Positions 1 through 10,104 are shown, counted from the first letter of the stretch. The stretch is DNA of 64,000 nt from Planococcus sp. SK3692 (GCF_028890485.2 NZ_JARCHV010000001.1:1206698-1270697), one strand, 5' to 3'. Made by a program: numbers and translations. The notes: generated by a model not told the origin, from the letters alone.

Positions 1-3000
1 TCGCTTGCAGCGCATGGCTTTCCAGAAAACGGCCCGCCTCTTTCAAGCGTGTCGCTTCTGCACGGACGCCGTGTCCCGCCGTCACTTGCATGAACGCAAC
101 ATAATCCATCTCGCCGCTTGCGGTTGATTTCAAATAATCGGCTAAACACAAGAACGGCGCTTTATCTTGGCGCGGGAAGGTGAAGCGCTCGATTTCGGTC
201 TTAGCGTCTTTCGGGTCGTAGATGATGACATCGTCTCCGTCCGATTGCGCTGGGAAGAATTGATACATTCCTGCAGGCTTCAAGAATCCGGACTGGAGAA
301 ACTTCGTTGCAAGTTCATGCAATTCCACCGCCCGCGTGTCGCCTTGCTGCAATAGTTTGTCGCTATAACCGCGCAGCCCCAAATGATGGCCGATCAATGT
401 GCGCATATTGACGTACGGATACAGATGCGCCACTGAATACTCTTTCGATACATGCCTGCGCAAATCGTTCGGCACGTAAACTGGCGCATCTTCGCGAACG
501 GTCTTGACCGGTTTTTCCAAAATGGCGACAGCGCCTTTTTCGGCACGTGCAGCATCTTGTGCTTGGCGCTTTTCTTTTTGTGCGCCAAGTTCTTCGAGCA
601 ACATCGCTTTTCCGGCTCCGCTTTGCAGGCGGTTCGCAAGGTCCAGCCCTTGCATCGCGTCTTTGGCGTAAATGACCGGGCCGTTGTATTCGGCGGCGAT
701 CTTCGTTTCAGTGAAGCGTCGGGACAAGGCCGCACCGCCGACTAAAATCGGCACATCGATATCCGCTTCACGGAAATCCTGTGCCGTCAGCACCATCTGC
801 TTGGCGGATTTCACGAGCAGCCCCGACAAGCCAACGATATCCGGCTGTTCTTTGCGGATCACTTCGATGAGTGCGGCCGGCGTCACTTTGATGCCAATGT
901 CGATCACTTTAAAGCCGTTGTTCGACAGGATGATGTCGACCAGGTTTTTGCCGATATCGTGGACATCGCCTTTGACGGTGGCGAGAATGACCTTGCCTTT
1001 TCCGCTATCGTCCGCTTTCTTTTCCATAAAGCCTTCGAGATACGACACGGCCGCTTTCATAACGCCGGCTGATTGCAACACTTCTGCGACAATCAGCTGG
1101 TTGTCGTTAAACAAGCGTCCGACTTCGGCCATCCCTTCCATGAGCGGCCCGTTGATAATATCGAGCGGATCTTCGTACATCTCCCGCGCTTTTTCAAGAT
1201 CGGGGATAAGCCCTTCTTTCGTGCCTTCTAGAATATAGTAAGCGAGGCGCTCCGGCACGGTGTCCGGAATATCGTCCTCGGTTTTTTCCTTTTTCTTATC
1301 GCGATAGAAATCCGTGAAGTCCGCCAAATTTTTATCGGTCGTCTCGAACAATAATTCTTCCGCCATCTTCACTTCTTCTTTCGGAATCGACGCAAAGCGC
1401 TCGAGCTTCTCGGTGTTGACGATCGCGTAATCAAGCCCTGCTTGCGTGCAATGGTACAGATAAACGGCGTTCAGTACTTCCCTGCCAACTGGCGGCAAGC
1501 CGAACGATACATTTGATACGCCAAGAATCGTCAAGGCGCGCGGCAGTTTTTCCTTAATCAGGCGGATGCCTTCGACCGTTTCGACAGCAGAGCCAATGTA
1601 TTGCTCGTCGCCTGTTCCGACCGGGAACACGAGAGGATCGAAAATGATGTCTTCCGGTGCGAGCCCCCATTTTTCCGTCAGCAAGTGATACGAGCGTTCC
1701 GCAATTTCGAGTTTGCGCTCACGCGTCACCGCCATGCCGATTTCGTCAATCGTGCCGACGACGACCGAAGCGCCGTATTTTTTCACGAGCGGCATGACCG
1801 CATCAAAACGTTCTTCCCCGTCTTCCAAATTGATCGAGTTGATGATCGCTTTGCCTTGGGAGAATTTCAGCGACGCTTCGATAACGTCTTCATCCGTGGA
1901 GTCGATGACGAGCGGCACTTTCACTTTTTTGACGACTTCTTGCATGAATGCCGCCATGTCTTCTAGTTCGTCGCGGTCCGGGTTCGCCAGACAAATATCA
2001 ATAACATGCGCCCCGTTCTTCACTTGGGCGCGGGCGATTTCCGCCGCTTCCTCGAACTTCCCTTCAATAATCAGCCGCTTGAATTTGCGCGAACCGATGA
2101 CGTTCGTGCGTTCGCCGACAAACAGCGGGCGCATCGACTCATCGTATTCGAGCACTTCGATGCCCGAAACCGCATGGCCATGGCTCTTTTCATTGCGCTC
2201 GCGCGGAGCCAGCCCGTCGACCGCTTCGCGCACCGCCGCGATATGGGCAGGCGTCGTTCCGCAGCAGCCGCCGACCACGTTAAGCCAGCCTTTCTCAGCA
2301 AAACCGCGCAATTTTTTCGATAACGATTCCGGCGTCTCGTGGTAATGCCCTTCCTCATCCGGCAGCCCGGCGTTCGGGTAGCAGCTGACATAGCCCGTCG
2401 ACAGTTCCGACAATGAACGCAAGTGATCGGTCATGAATTCCGGCCCTGTCGCACAGTTCAAGCCGACAGAAAGCGGCTTGATGTGTTCGATTGACACGTA
2501 AAAGGCTTCGATCGTTTGCCCAGCAAGCGTCGTGCCCATCGGTTCGATCGTCCCTGATATCATCACCGGCAATTCCACGCCGGTTTCTTCAAAGGCATCG
2601 CGTATCGCAATCGTCGCCGCTTTGACGTTGAGCATATCCTGGCTCGTCTCCAGGAGTAATAGATCTGCGCCGCCTTCGATCAAGGCTTTCGCCTGGACTT
2701 GGAAATCCTGCTTTAATTCATCGAACGTGATGCCTCCTGTTACCGACAAAGTTTTCGTCGTCGGCCCAAGAGCCCCCGCAACAAAACGCGGCCATTCCGG
2801 CGTCGAATATTTCGCTTTACTGATCTTGGCGATTTCGACCGCTTGTTGATTGATTTCCGCTGCGCGATGGCCAAGTCCGTACTCATCCAAAACGACTGGC
2901 GTGCCGCCAAATGTATTCGTACAGATGATGTCAGCACCTGCTTCGAGATAGGCATCATGCACTCCTTCGATTACATCGGGACGGACAATATTCAAGTATT

Positions 3001-3133
3001 CGTTGCAGCCGTCGTATTCCTCGCCGCCGAAATCCCCGGCAGACAAATCCGCGTTTTGGATCATCGTCCCCATCGCCCCGTCGATGATGAGAATGCGCTT
3101 TTCCAGCTGCTGTTCAATTAAATGTTTAGGCAT
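1..3133 (-). CDS. metH: Cobalamin-dependent methionine synthase, partial (3' end beyond window)
   Basis: Methylates homocysteine to methionine using methyl-tetrahydrofolate and B12. The reading frame starts at the ATG at 3133 (MPKHLIEQQLEKRILIIDGAMGT) and stays open to position 1, about 1044 residues; the family is usually about 1150, so roughly the last 100 residues (end of the activation domain) are missing. The N-terminal homocysteine methyltransferase domain has the zinc cysteines (GLNCATGP near 2455 and GGCCGTTP near 2265). A pterin-binding domain follows, and the cobalamin motif GDVHDIGKN lies near 950-970. It overlaps the end of the upstream gene by 8 bp, so the two are probably translationally coupled and share the SAM riboswitch at 5026-5175. 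Family assignment is secure. Confidence 0.96.
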   Translation of the reverse strand, partial: MPKHLIEQQLEKRILIIDGAMGTMIQNADLSAGDFGGEEYDGCNEYLNIVRPDVIEGVHDAYLEAGADIICTNTFGGTPVVLDEYGLGHRAAEINQQAVEIAKISKAKYSTPEWPRFVAGALGPTTKTLSVTGGITFDELKQDFQVQAKALIEGGADLLLLETSQDMLNVKAATIAIRDAFEETGVELPVMISGTIEPMGTTLAGQTIEAFYVSIEHIKPLSVGLNCATGPEFMTDHLRSLSELSTGYVSCYPNAGLPDEEGHYHETPESLSKKLRGFAEKGWLNVVGGCCGTTPAHIAAVREAVDGLAPRERNEKSHGHAVSGIEVLEYDESMRPLFVGERTNVIGSRKFKRLIIEGKFEEAAEIARAQVKNGAHVIDICLANPDRDELEDMAAFMQEVVKKVKVPLVIDSTDEDVIEASLKFSQGKAIINSINLEDGEERFDAVMPLVKKYGASVVVGTIDEIGMAVTRERKLEIAERSYHLLTEKWGLAPEDIIFDPLVFPVGTGDEQYIGSAVETVEGIRLIKEKLPRALTILGVSNVSFGLPPVGREVLNAVYLYHCTQAGLDYAIVNTEKLERFASIPKEEVKMAEELLFETTDKNLADFTDFYRDKKKEKTEDDIPDTVPERLAYYILEGTKEGLIPDLEKAREMYEDPLDIINGPLMEGMAEVGRLFNDNQLIVAEVLQSAGVMKAAVSYLEGFMEKKADDSGKGKVILATVKGDVHDIGKNLVDIILSNNGFKVIDIGIKVTPAALIEVIRKEQPDIVGLSGLLVKSAKQMVLTAQDFREADIDVPILVGGAALSRRFTETKIAAEYNGPVIYAKDAMQGLDLANRLQSGAGKAMLLEELGAQKEKRQAQDAARAEKGAVAILEKPVKTVREDAPVYVPNDLRRHVSKEYSVAHLYPYVNMRTLIGHHLGLRGYSDKLLQQGDTRAVELHELATKFLQSGFLKPAGMYQFFPAQSDGDDVIIYDPKDAKTEIERFTFPRQDKAPFLCLADYLKSTASGEMDYVAFMQVTAGHGVRAEATRLKEAGRFLESHALQA

Positions 3134-4970
3134 ATGCACGATCGCTCGCTTTCTTTAAATCTAGTTGTCGGATGTGGCGGATCAATTCCACCGTCATGTC
3201 GTAGCGCACAAATGGCGTGATTAAATAAATGCCGTTGAACAGTTCCGCTGCCGTGTCGATCAATTCTTTCGCGATCTGTATGCCTTCTGCGGTCGCTTTT
3301 TCCTTGTCTTCACCGCAAGCCCGCATGCGGTCAAGTGCCTCTTCGGACAATTTGATGCCTGGTACTTCGTTATGCAGGAAGTCGGCGCTGCGGATGCTCG
3401 TCAGCGGCATGACCCCGAGGAAAATCGGCGTATCCAGATGCTTCGTTGCTTCGTGGATTTCGATGATTTTCTCTTTTGTGTAGACCGGCTGCGAAATGAA
3501 ATAATCCGCCCCGGCTTCGATTTTCTTCTCGAGCCTTGCAACAGCTCGCTCCACCACGCGAACATTCGGGTTGAACGCGGCAGCGACAGAGAAATTCGCT
3601 TTTTTTCGCAACGGTTTCCCGGAAAATGAAATGCCTTCGTTGAGCTTTTTGATGAGCTGGATCAATTCCATGCTCGAGACGTCGTAAACGCTGGTCGCGC
3701 CTGGAAAATCGCCGACTTTGGTCGGGTCGCCCGTAACGGCGAGTATATCGTGGATGCCGAGCGCGTTCAGCCCCATGATATGCGATTGCAGGCCGATCAG
3801 GTTGCGGTCGCGGCACGTAATATGCGCTAGAGGTCTGACATCTTGTTTATGCTTGATAATCGAACCCATCGCCATATTGCTGATGCGCGGCGAAGCGAGT
3901 GAATTATCGGCCATCGTAATGGCATCAATTCCTTCTGCATCCAATGCTTTTGAACCTTCAAGGAATTTATCGATATCCAAATGGCGCGGCGTATCGAGTT
4001 CGACGATGATGGTCCGCTCGGTTTTCGCTTTTTCGTGCAAAGGCTTGTCCTTCAAGGCTTCCGCTTCACGGATAACGATCGGCTTTTTCTCTTCGACTTT
4101 CTTTTCGGTGATCGGCTGCAAATGGCCAATGCGTTTTTTCACCGCTTCGATATGCTTCGGCGTCGTGCCGCAACAGCCGCCGATGAGTCTCACGCCTTCT
4201 TCCCGCAGCAATAATGCCGCCCGGCCGAAATAATCGGCTTCCGATTCGTAGACGATGCGCCCGTCTTCAATATCCAATAGCGAAGCGTTCGGGTAAGCGG
4301 ACAAAAAGGCTTTTTCCGGCAGTTCCACGCCTTCGAACGCCTGGATTGTATGGTGCGGGCCAAGGCGGCAGTTGACGCCGACAATTTCTGCGCCGAGCGC
4401 ATCGAGCCGTTTCAATCCTTCGTTCAAGCTCATGCCGTTTTGCAAGATACCGGGCTCATGCATGGATAATTGCGCGATGAGCGGGGCGTCGGTCAGTTTT
4501 TTCAGATGGCTAACGGTCGCCGCCAGTTCCTCGAAATCGTAATACGTCTCAAGCAGCAAGCCATCCGGGTCGCCGGACAATAGATGCTGTGCTTGCTGGT
4601 CGACCATGGCGACGATTTCATCCAAAGTCGCATCGCTTTTGCGGATGCCGCGGATGCCGCCGATTGTGCCGAGCACGAATTGCCCGCCGTCTTTTGCGGC
4701 TTTATTGGCGATCGCAATCGCCGCTTTATTGATCGCTTCGGTCTGTTCTTCGAGTCCATAGCGCGCCAGTTTATGGGCATTCGCCCCGTATGTGTTCGTT
4801 TGGATGATGTCCGCCCCGGCCGCAATATAGTCGCGGTGGATCTTCTCAATCACTTCCGGGCGCTGGATGTTCAATTCCTCGTTGCAGTATTCGATGCCGT
4901 ACGAGTACAACAGCGTTCCCATGGCGCCGTCCGCCGTCAGCATCCGTTTCTTCAGTTCATCTAATAGCAT
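3126..4970 (-). CDS. yitJ: Bifunctional homocysteine S-methyltransferase / 5,10-methylenetetrahydrofolate reductase
   Basis: A 614-residue fusion that supplies methyl-tetrahydrofolate and may itself methylate homocysteine. Residues 1-300 form a homocysteine methyltransferase domain with zinc ligands GVNC and GGCCGTTP. Residues about 330-614 are a FAD-dependent MetF-type TIM barrel (AHITCRDRN, LAVTGDP, FISQPVY). The start at 4970 is chosen over an upstream in-frame start at 5027 because GGAGG sits just before this ATG and the protein then begins MLLDELKKRMLTADGAMGT, as its paralogue domain in MetH does. It is the first gene after the S-box riboswitch and overlaps metH by 8 bp. The B. subtilis homologue is YitJ. 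Confidence 0.95.
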   Translation of the reverse strand: MLLDELKKRMLTADGAMGTLLYSYGIEYCNEELNIQRPEVIEKIHRDYIAAGADIIQTNTYGANAHKLARYGLEEQTEAINKAAIAIANKAAKDGGQFVLGTIGGIRGIRKSDATLDEIVAMVDQQAQHLLSGDPDGLLLETYYDFEELAATVSHLKKLTDAPLIAQLSMHEPGILQNGMSLNEGLKRLDALGAEIVGVNCRLGPHHTIQAFEGVELPEKAFLSAYPNASLLDIEDGRIVYESEADYFGRAALLLREEGVRLIGGCCGTTPKHIEAVKKRIGHLQPITEKKVEEKKPIVIREAEALKDKPLHEKAKTERTIIVELDTPRHLDIDKFLEGSKALDAEGIDAITMADNSLASPRISNMAMGSIIKHKQDVRPLAHITCRDRNLIGLQSHIMGLNALGIHDILAVTGDPTKVGDFPGATSVYDVSSMELIQLIKKLNEGISFSGKPLRKKANFSVAAAFNPNVRVVERAVARLEKKIEAGADYFISQPVYTKEKIIEIHEATKHLDTPIFLGVMPLTSIRSADFLHNEVPGIKLSEEALDRMRACGEDKEKATAEGIQIAKELIDTAAELFNGIYLITPFVRYDMTVELIRHIRQLDLKKASDRAYA

Positions 4971-5025
4971 GATTCGTCCTCCTCTGTCTGTTTTGCCGTG
5001 CAGCTGCGGACGCATCGATATAAAC

Positions 5026-5175
5026 AAAAAAAGCCTTCCATGAAAAAGAAGGCTTTACGATATCGGACTCGTTCCTTTTCATCTGCCAGGCGTGTGCCTG
5101 CTGGAATTAGCACCTGACCTAACGGCTGGTTGCTGAAGCGTCATCGGGCCAGTCCCTCGACTTCTCTAGATAAGA
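5026..5175 (-). promoter_or_regulatory. SAM riboswitch (S-box) with intrinsic terminator
   Basis: Read on the minus strand, the S-box core is clear: the P1 arm and AGAG of the first internal loop near 5161-5174, GAGGGACTGGCCC, the GATGACGCTTCAGCAACC segment, then GGTGCTAATTCCAGCAG. A terminator hairpin (AAAGCCTTC / GAAGGCTTT plus a T run) occupies about 5027-5057. The element lies just upstream of the yitJ-type gene, so high SAM is expected to terminate transcription of yitJ-metH. Confidence 0.95.
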
Positions 5176-5279
5176 ATTCACTATGCAGTTTTTAGTATTC
5201 CCACATGATACCCCCTGTGGTGATTTGGGTCAAGGTGATTTATCAAAAAACAAAGAACTTTCTGTTACATTTCTGCTGC

Positions 5280-6113
5280 CTACCAGGCATCCGGGACACG
5301 TGGGTTGAATTTGGCGGCTTCGACGGTAAATTTGTACCAAGTGAAGGCTTGGCCGTCGATCATCCAGGTGATGTCGATGCGCCGCGGGATTTCGATGCCG
5401 TCGACTGTTTGCCATTCATGCACTTCTGCGATGCACGGCAAGCGCTTGGCATCTTCGCCGACCTCTTTATAGCGCATCGCACGCGCCCGCTTCATGCGCC
5501 CTGTTTCATCAAACTCGAACGTTACATTGGCGGTCGACCCGTTATAGGTCATTTCCGCTTCCACTGAACGTTCGTTGCTGTTCAAAAACCGCACATACGG
5601 GCTGAACACCAGCCCCGGCAGCCAGGCCATTTCCATTAAAAAGCGCTGCAATGCCGATTCGTCAAGCTTGCCGTCGGGAATTGCCCGGTTGATCGGCACG
5701 AGCCCCGCAAAGCGGATGCGCATGCCCGCGCGGCCGTCCCGAAAACTGTCGGAGCCTGTGACGAACAAGCCGTCCACTTTCATGCGCGCTTTCCAATAAA
5801 ACGACGGCGGGTCGACAAAACTGTATTGCTCGGCGGTCGATTCGCTCCATTCTTCCTGGTCGGGTTTGGTTTTCATCCAGCCCTCTTGCTTTACATAAAC
5901 GCCCATCACCTGTTCACGGCCGACCGCGCCGCTGACTTCCAGCCATTTGGCGATCGGTTTCGGGAGATTGTCCGTTCTTGCCTGTTCCACTTCCCCGGCG
6001 TGCCGGACTTCCGGCCACGTCGGCTTGACGAGCCGCGTCATGTCTTTGTACTTTCGGTAAGCTCCGTATGCCCCAAGCGTTGTCAATGCTAAAACCGGCC
6101 ATCTGCGTTTCAT
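5280..6113 (-). CDS. DUF6544/DUF6920-like protein of unknown function
   Basis: A 277-residue protein. An N-terminal hydrophobic stretch (WPVLALTTLGAYGAY) suggests a single membrane anchor or uncleaved signal. The segment LPKPIAKWLEVSGAVG followed by VKQEGWMK and FYWKARMKVDG resembles the DUF6544 family of Firmicutes, whose function is unknown to me. The remainder looks beta-rich, with YNGSTANVTFEFDETGRM and a C-terminal WQTVDGIEIPRRIDITW, a pattern like lipid- or ligand-carrier folds. The start at 6113 has GGAGAGGGG 8 bases upstream, whereas a start at 6212 would add 33 poorly composed residues. It stands alone between the S-box and the acyltransferase gene. Confidence 0.7.
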   Translation of the reverse strand: MKRRWPVLALTTLGAYGAYRKYKDMTRLVKPTWPEVRHAGEVEQARTDNLPKPIAKWLEVSGAVGREQVMGVYVKQEGWMKTKPDQEEWSESTAEQYSFVDPPSFYWKARMKVDGLFVTGSDSFRDGRAGMRIRFAGLVPINRAIPDGKLDESALQRFLMEMAWLPGLVFSPYVRFLNSNERSVEAEMTYNGSTANVTFEFDETGRMKRARAMRYKEVGEDAKRLPCIAEVHEWQTVDGIEIPRRIDITWMIDGQAFTWYKFTVEAAKFNPRVPDAW

Positions 6114-6217
6114 GCCACATACCCCTCTCCGATTTTGCTGCGCGTTCTCCGTAAACGGTTTCCTTTGTAACTCTTTCGACGCAGCACTTATTTTCCCTGC
6201 TCGGCGCCGCAATAGAA

Positions 6218-6252
6218 AACGCCTCCGGAAGATAGTCCTTCCGGAGGCGTTC
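6218..6252 (-). terminator. Intrinsic terminator of the acyltransferase gene
   Basis: A near-perfect hairpin, AACGCCTCCGGAAG / CTTCCGGAGGCGTT with a short loop, lies directly after the stop of the minus-strand acyltransferase gene and is followed on that strand by TTTTCTATT. Confidence 0.8.
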
Positions 6253-6260
6253 GGTATTCA

Positions 6261-8249
6261 TCAGTTTAAATTTTCAAGAGCCGGTTCAAGATGTTCTTTC
6301 AACGCCGGCCCCATCGTTTGTGAATAAAGCGTCGTCAAATGATGTTTATCCCGGTAGACGAGTACGTTGCCGACCACAGGCGGGCACGTATCGTCCGTAC
6401 AGAAATATTCGGACATATCGGCAAACGTCACATTGTCCGGGATGCCTTCCGTATTTTCCCACGGCACGACATCCGCCAAAGCTTTGTCGCGTTCGACCGA
6501 ACAATTGTCGACGCTCAATTCATCGAGACAGAGCGTCGGGTCGACTTTCATGCGCGGGTTGTCGCGCACCGCGAAAATCTCCGCGACCCCTTCGAACTCT
6601 TTCCATTTATTGATATACCCTTTTGGCACCGTATCGCCAGAATTCACCGTCGCTGTCGTGAAGATCAAATCAGGCGGTTCTGCCATCAAACGCTCTTGCA
6701 AATTATCGTTCCACGTCATGCATGCTTCATCCAGCTGGCCATCGAAATCGCCACTTGAGAATCGGCAGGCATCTTTGTTATAGACATCGATGCGCATGTT
6801 CATTTCTTCTGCGACTGCTTCAAGCGCCGGGAACCAATGCCCCGAATGCGAGCCGCCGACCAAGGCCACGACATGCTCAGGGTTTTCCGTTACGCCGAAC
6901 GAACATTCCTTGAGTTTCGAGCTGACACTGCCTGTCAAGAAGCAGTCTTTATCGCTATAGAATGTCGGCAAGTCTTCTTTCGCCGATAAAAAGTCTGGCT
7001 GCAGTTCCGCATCTTCTGCCGGCTGGATATTTTCCAATACGGCGCGTGCTCCGGGGTTATCTTCTACCGTCGCCGTGCCGCCACTACTCGCTTGGACGAA
7101 AACGCCCCACGAAAGGCCGACCAGAATTGCCGGTGTCATCAACGCGACCAATACTTTCGACAAGCGCTTTTTCGAATGCTTGACCGGCATCTCGCGCACC
7201 GGTTTTTCGACGAGTCGGATGGTCATGATGGACAAAACGAGCGTAATGGCCAAAATGCCGATGCCGCCGAGTGTTGTGACCGTTTCCGTATTGAAATAGG
7301 CATAGTAAAACACCAGCAGCGGCCAATGCCATAAATAAAAACCATAGGAAATGCTGCCGAAATACTGGAACGGCTTCGAACCAAGCAATTTCTGAACACC
7401 GAATGCCTGGCCATTTTCACTGGCGATAATAACCAAGATCACGCCACCGGTCGGCAGCAATGCCGCAAATCCAGGAAACACCGTCGATACAGGAAGCACC
7501 ATACCGGTGAATGAGATAATCGCAAGCCCTACCCAACCCATGATGAGATGCGCACGGTCCGAAAATTTCAGATAAGGCAGCAATAATGCGAGCATCCCGC
7601 CGAGCGAGAATTCCCAAGCGCGGGCGAATGTATCAAAATACGCCCACGGCTGATTGACTGCGGTAATATAAACCGAATAGCTAAGTGAAGCGAGAAAAAT
7701 CACCGATAGCACCGCCAGCAAAGTTTTGCGCACCGGCGTTTTCAGGATTTTTGTCGCCAACAGGTACACGAGCGTGATGACGATCGGCCACGTTACATAA
7801 AACTGGCCCTGGATCGACAATGCCCAGAAATGCTGGAACGGGCTTGCGGTATTGTTCTGCGCCAAATAATCGACGGCGCTATTGGCAAGCTGCCAGTTCT
7901 GGAAATAGAACATCGATGAAAACAATTCGGCGATTGTCTGGCGCCATGTGCTGAGCGGCAGCAGGAAAATCGACAGCACGGCGCTTACGGCAAGTACCGT
8001 AAATGCCAGCGGAAACAACCGTTTCGCGAGCCCCAATAGATTTTCCAGATAATTGATGCGGCCTTCGCGCACCATCCGTGACAAAAGAGACGTCGTGATC
8101 AAATATCCCGAGACGATGAAAAAGACATCGACCCCGCCGGAAACCGACCCGATCCAAATATGATAGACTGCCACCAAAAGCGCTGCCACCGCGCGAATTC
8201 CTTCCAGCTCAGGCCGGAAGCGCTTTTCAGGCACCCGTAAATCTGCCAT
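6261..8249 (-). CDS. OatA-like membrane acyltransferase (AT3 domain fused to SGNH domain)
   Basis: A 662-residue protein. Residues about 10-370 are an acyltransferase-3 domain with roughly ten membrane helices and the family start RPELEGIRAVAALLVAVYH, whose His is the conserved catalytic candidate. A helix near 375-395 leads to an extracellular SGNH-type domain with ALVGGSHSGHWFPAL (nucleophile Ser) and DKHHLT near the C-terminus (Asp-His pair). Such proteins O-acetylate cell-wall or surface polysaccharides; OatA acts on peptidoglycan MurNAc and confers lysozyme resistance. The exact acceptor cannot be read from the sequence, so I give no symbol. GCGAGGT precedes the start. It appears monocistronic. 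Confidence 0.88.
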   Translation of the reverse strand: MADLRVPEKRFRPELEGIRAVAALLVAVYHIWIGSVSGGVDVFFIVSGYLITTSLLSRMVREGRINYLENLLGLAKRLFPLAFTVLAVSAVLSIFLLPLSTWRQTIAELFSSMFYFQNWQLANSAVDYLAQNNTASPFQHFWALSIQGQFYVTWPIVITLVYLLATKILKTPVRKTLLAVLSVIFLASLSYSVYITAVNQPWAYFDTFARAWEFSLGGMLALLLPYLKFSDRAHLIMGWVGLAIISFTGMVLPVSTVFPGFAALLPTGGVILVIIASENGQAFGVQKLLGSKPFQYFGSISYGFYLWHWPLLVFYYAYFNTETVTTLGGIGILAITLVLSIMTIRLVEKPVREMPVKHSKKRLSKVLVALMTPAILVGLSWGVFVQASSGGTATVEDNPGARAVLENIQPAEDAELQPDFLSAKEDLPTFYSDKDCFLTGSVSSKLKECSFGVTENPEHVVALVGGSHSGHWFPALEAVAEEMNMRIDVYNKDACRFSSGDFDGQLDEACMTWNDNLQERLMAEPPDLIFTTATVNSGDTVPKGYINKWKEFEGVAEIFAVRDNPRMKVDPTLCLDELSVDNCSVERDKALADVVPWENTEGIPDNVTFADMSEYFCTDDTCPPVVGNVLVYRDKHHLTTLYSQTMGPALKEHLEPALENLN

Positions 8250-8438
8250 TATATGTACCTCGCCATTCTGTGATTTTGTGGGAAAGGAATAGCTGAATAC
8301 AAAAATACTTCTAGTTGTCTAATTATTGTTAAAGTGTAAATTTTTGAATAATTAAAATCCATTCCTTGCCAATTTAAGTGTAACTTAATCCCCTGCAACT
8401 CACAACAACTTATCCGATAGTCGAAATATTCTTTGCAA

Positions 8439-8468
8439 GAAAAAAACCTCGCCATTTTCGGCGAGGCT
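8439..8468 (-). terminator. Intrinsic terminator of the copC-copD unit
   Basis: Hairpin CCTCGCC / GGCGAGG with an ATTTTC loop at 8447-8466, followed on the minus strand by a T run; it lies just after the copD stop. Confidence 0.85.
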
Positions 8469-8473
8469 CTTCA

Positions 8474-9535
8474 TTAAAATAAGAAACTGAACATCAATCC
8501 GGTATAAGTAGCGGCGACAAACCCGAGGCCAAAGATAAACGACAGCCATTCCGGCAGCTGTTTGCGGTAGCTTAACCATTGGAAGCCCAGGAGTATCAGG
8601 CCGATTGCCATCATCAGGAAAGCATCGATATTCGGCGTCCACACTGCGTGCACTGGCAAATACTGCGGGCCGGCGAACCACTCGACAAACGGCGCGCTGC
8701 CTTCCATCCGGAACGTTTCGTTAATATTATGCGGCGGGGCAAGCTTGCTCATGAAAGCGGTAATCAATAATACCAACATCAATAACCAGCTCTCGACTTT
8801 GAGCCAGGAGCGGTTCGGGACGTCGCTTCGGGACAAGGCGGCATTGATGAACGCTGCAAGCAGCAGTGGCACGATGCCCAAATGCTTCAGCAGCAAAAGC
8901 TGCCCATAAGGCAAAATCCACGAGCTCGCGTAATCTTCCGGCGCCACAAAAAACAGCATGAGCCAGATGCCGCTGCCGATCAAAATGACCATCATGGCAA
9001 CAGAAAACGGCGTAAACCATTTGAGAAACGCACGCCAATTGCGCCCGTCCCGCAAAAACCAGGCGATGTGGATCAAGACGCCTGCCCATAGCACTAGCGC
9101 CAGAAAGTGAAGCGCGTGCCCGGCAAATCCTTGCCAGTCCGCAATCGATGCTGCGTGGCTCGCATATGCCACATTGAGCACACTGAGGGCGAGCCAAAAC
9201 GCGCGAAACCCCCACGATCCATCGCGCCACACCACGACCAGCCATGCCACAGCCATCAAGACGCCGAACACATAGCTTTGGCCGGCACGAAATTCCGTTG
9301 CCACATCAACCACTGCTTGCATCAGACCGAAGCTTTCCGACAGCAATAACACCAGCTGGATGACGGGCGGGGCAAGCAAGAGCGGAATCAGCGCCAGCGC
9401 ACTCAAGACGAGTTTTTTCGGAACCTCAACAAGCGGCTTTTTCTCGGGTGTGACGCAGCGCAAGACGACATCTCCTGCCAGAAACGCCAGTACCACATAA
9501 AGAAAAAAATCCGACAGGGCGATCAACCAACTCAT
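8474..9535 (-). CDS. copD: CopD family copper resistance membrane protein
   Basis: A 353-residue polytopic membrane protein with about eight to nine predicted helices. A central block (AGHALHFLALVLWAGVLIHIAWFL) has the histidines typical of the CopD domain, and HIAW/HLG residues sit at helix ends. In B. subtilis, CopC and CopD are fused as YcnJ, a copper-uptake protein; here they are separate genes whose ATGA overlap (9532-9535) implies translational coupling. Role: copper import across the membrane, inferred from family and partner. The substrate is not proven by sequence. Confidence 0.85.
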   Translation of the reverse strand: MSWLIALSDFFLYVVLAFLAGDVVLRCVTPEKKPLVEVPKKLVLSALALIPLLLAPPVIQLVLLLSESFGLMQAVVDVATEFRAGQSYVFGVLMAVAWLVVVWRDGSWGFRAFWLALSVLNVAYASHAASIADWQGFAGHALHFLALVLWAGVLIHIAWFLRDGRNWRAFLKWFTPFSVAMMVILIGSGIWLMLFFVAPEDYASSWILPYGQLLLLKHLGIVPLLLAAFINAALSRSDVPNRSWLKVESWLLMLVLLITAFMSKLAPPHNINETFRMEGSAPFVEWFAGPQYLPVHAVWTPNIDAFLMMAIGLILLGFQWLSYRKQLPEWLSFIFGLGFVAATYTGLMFSFLF

Positions 9536-10104
9536 CGTTTTCTACGCATTAAAACAACGGCAGCGATCAACAAGATAATAGCAATGCCTGCGATGATCAA
9601 GGTCATGCTGGAGCCGCTATTTTCTGCTGGAGCTTCCGGATCATTCGCTGCTGCTTGGTCCATATCGGAAGCTTCAGTTTGTTCAGCTTCCTCGGCTTCG
9701 GCCTCATCGGCCTCCGGTTCAGCTGTTTCTGCCGCTTCTTCTGTCACCTCTTCTTCCTCACCTGCCTGCAACTCAAAAGCAAGCGAGCCTTGGATCGGAT
9801 GGCCGTCTTCACTCAATACATCGTATTCCACGACATAAGAACCATCTTCAAGATCCTCGGCCGGCGTACCGACCAATTGGTCTTCCATCACGGTCACTTC
9901 ACTGAAATCCACAGCGGTTCCGTCCATCGTCATCGTCATGGCACTGCCCTGTTCGATACCGGCACTAAAATCGAGCACCACTTGTTCAATCGGCTCAGCC
10001 ACAACCGCGCCTTCCGCTGGAGTCGACGATTCAAGCACTGAATGGGCATGTGCTGTCATCGGCAAAAGCAGTAATGCACTTAATAAAATCAAGGTCTTCT
10101 TCAT
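9532..10104 (-). CDS. copC: CopC-domain copper-binding surface protein
   Basis: A 190-residue protein with a signal peptide (LILLSALLLLPMTAHAHS), so that the mature protein would begin with the copper-ligand histidine HSVLESSTPAEGAVV, the CopC hallmark. The CopC fold spans about residues 20-115, with the second ligand motif DVLSEDGHPIQGS. A long acidic Glu/Ala linker (about 115-155) follows, then a C-terminal membrane helix (LIIAGIAIILLIAAVVLM) and the basic tail RRKR that would hold it in the membrane. It is the first gene of the copC-copD pair and likely hands copper to CopD. Confidence 0.92.
   Translation of the reverse strand: MKKTLILLSALLLLPMTAHAHSVLESSTPAEGAVVAEPIEQVVLDFSAGIEQGSAMTMTMDGTAVDFSEVTVMEDQLVGTPAEDLEDGSYVVEYDVLSEDGHPIQGSLAFELQAGEEEEVTEEAAETAEPEADEAEAEEAEQTEASDMDQAAANDPEAPAENSGSSMTLIIAGIAIILLIAAVVLMRRKR

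Noticed and set aside
452..3121. Plus-strand ORFs up to about 210 codons
   Set aside because: They are antisense shadows of metH, whose minus-strand frame is open throughout and has all family motifs.
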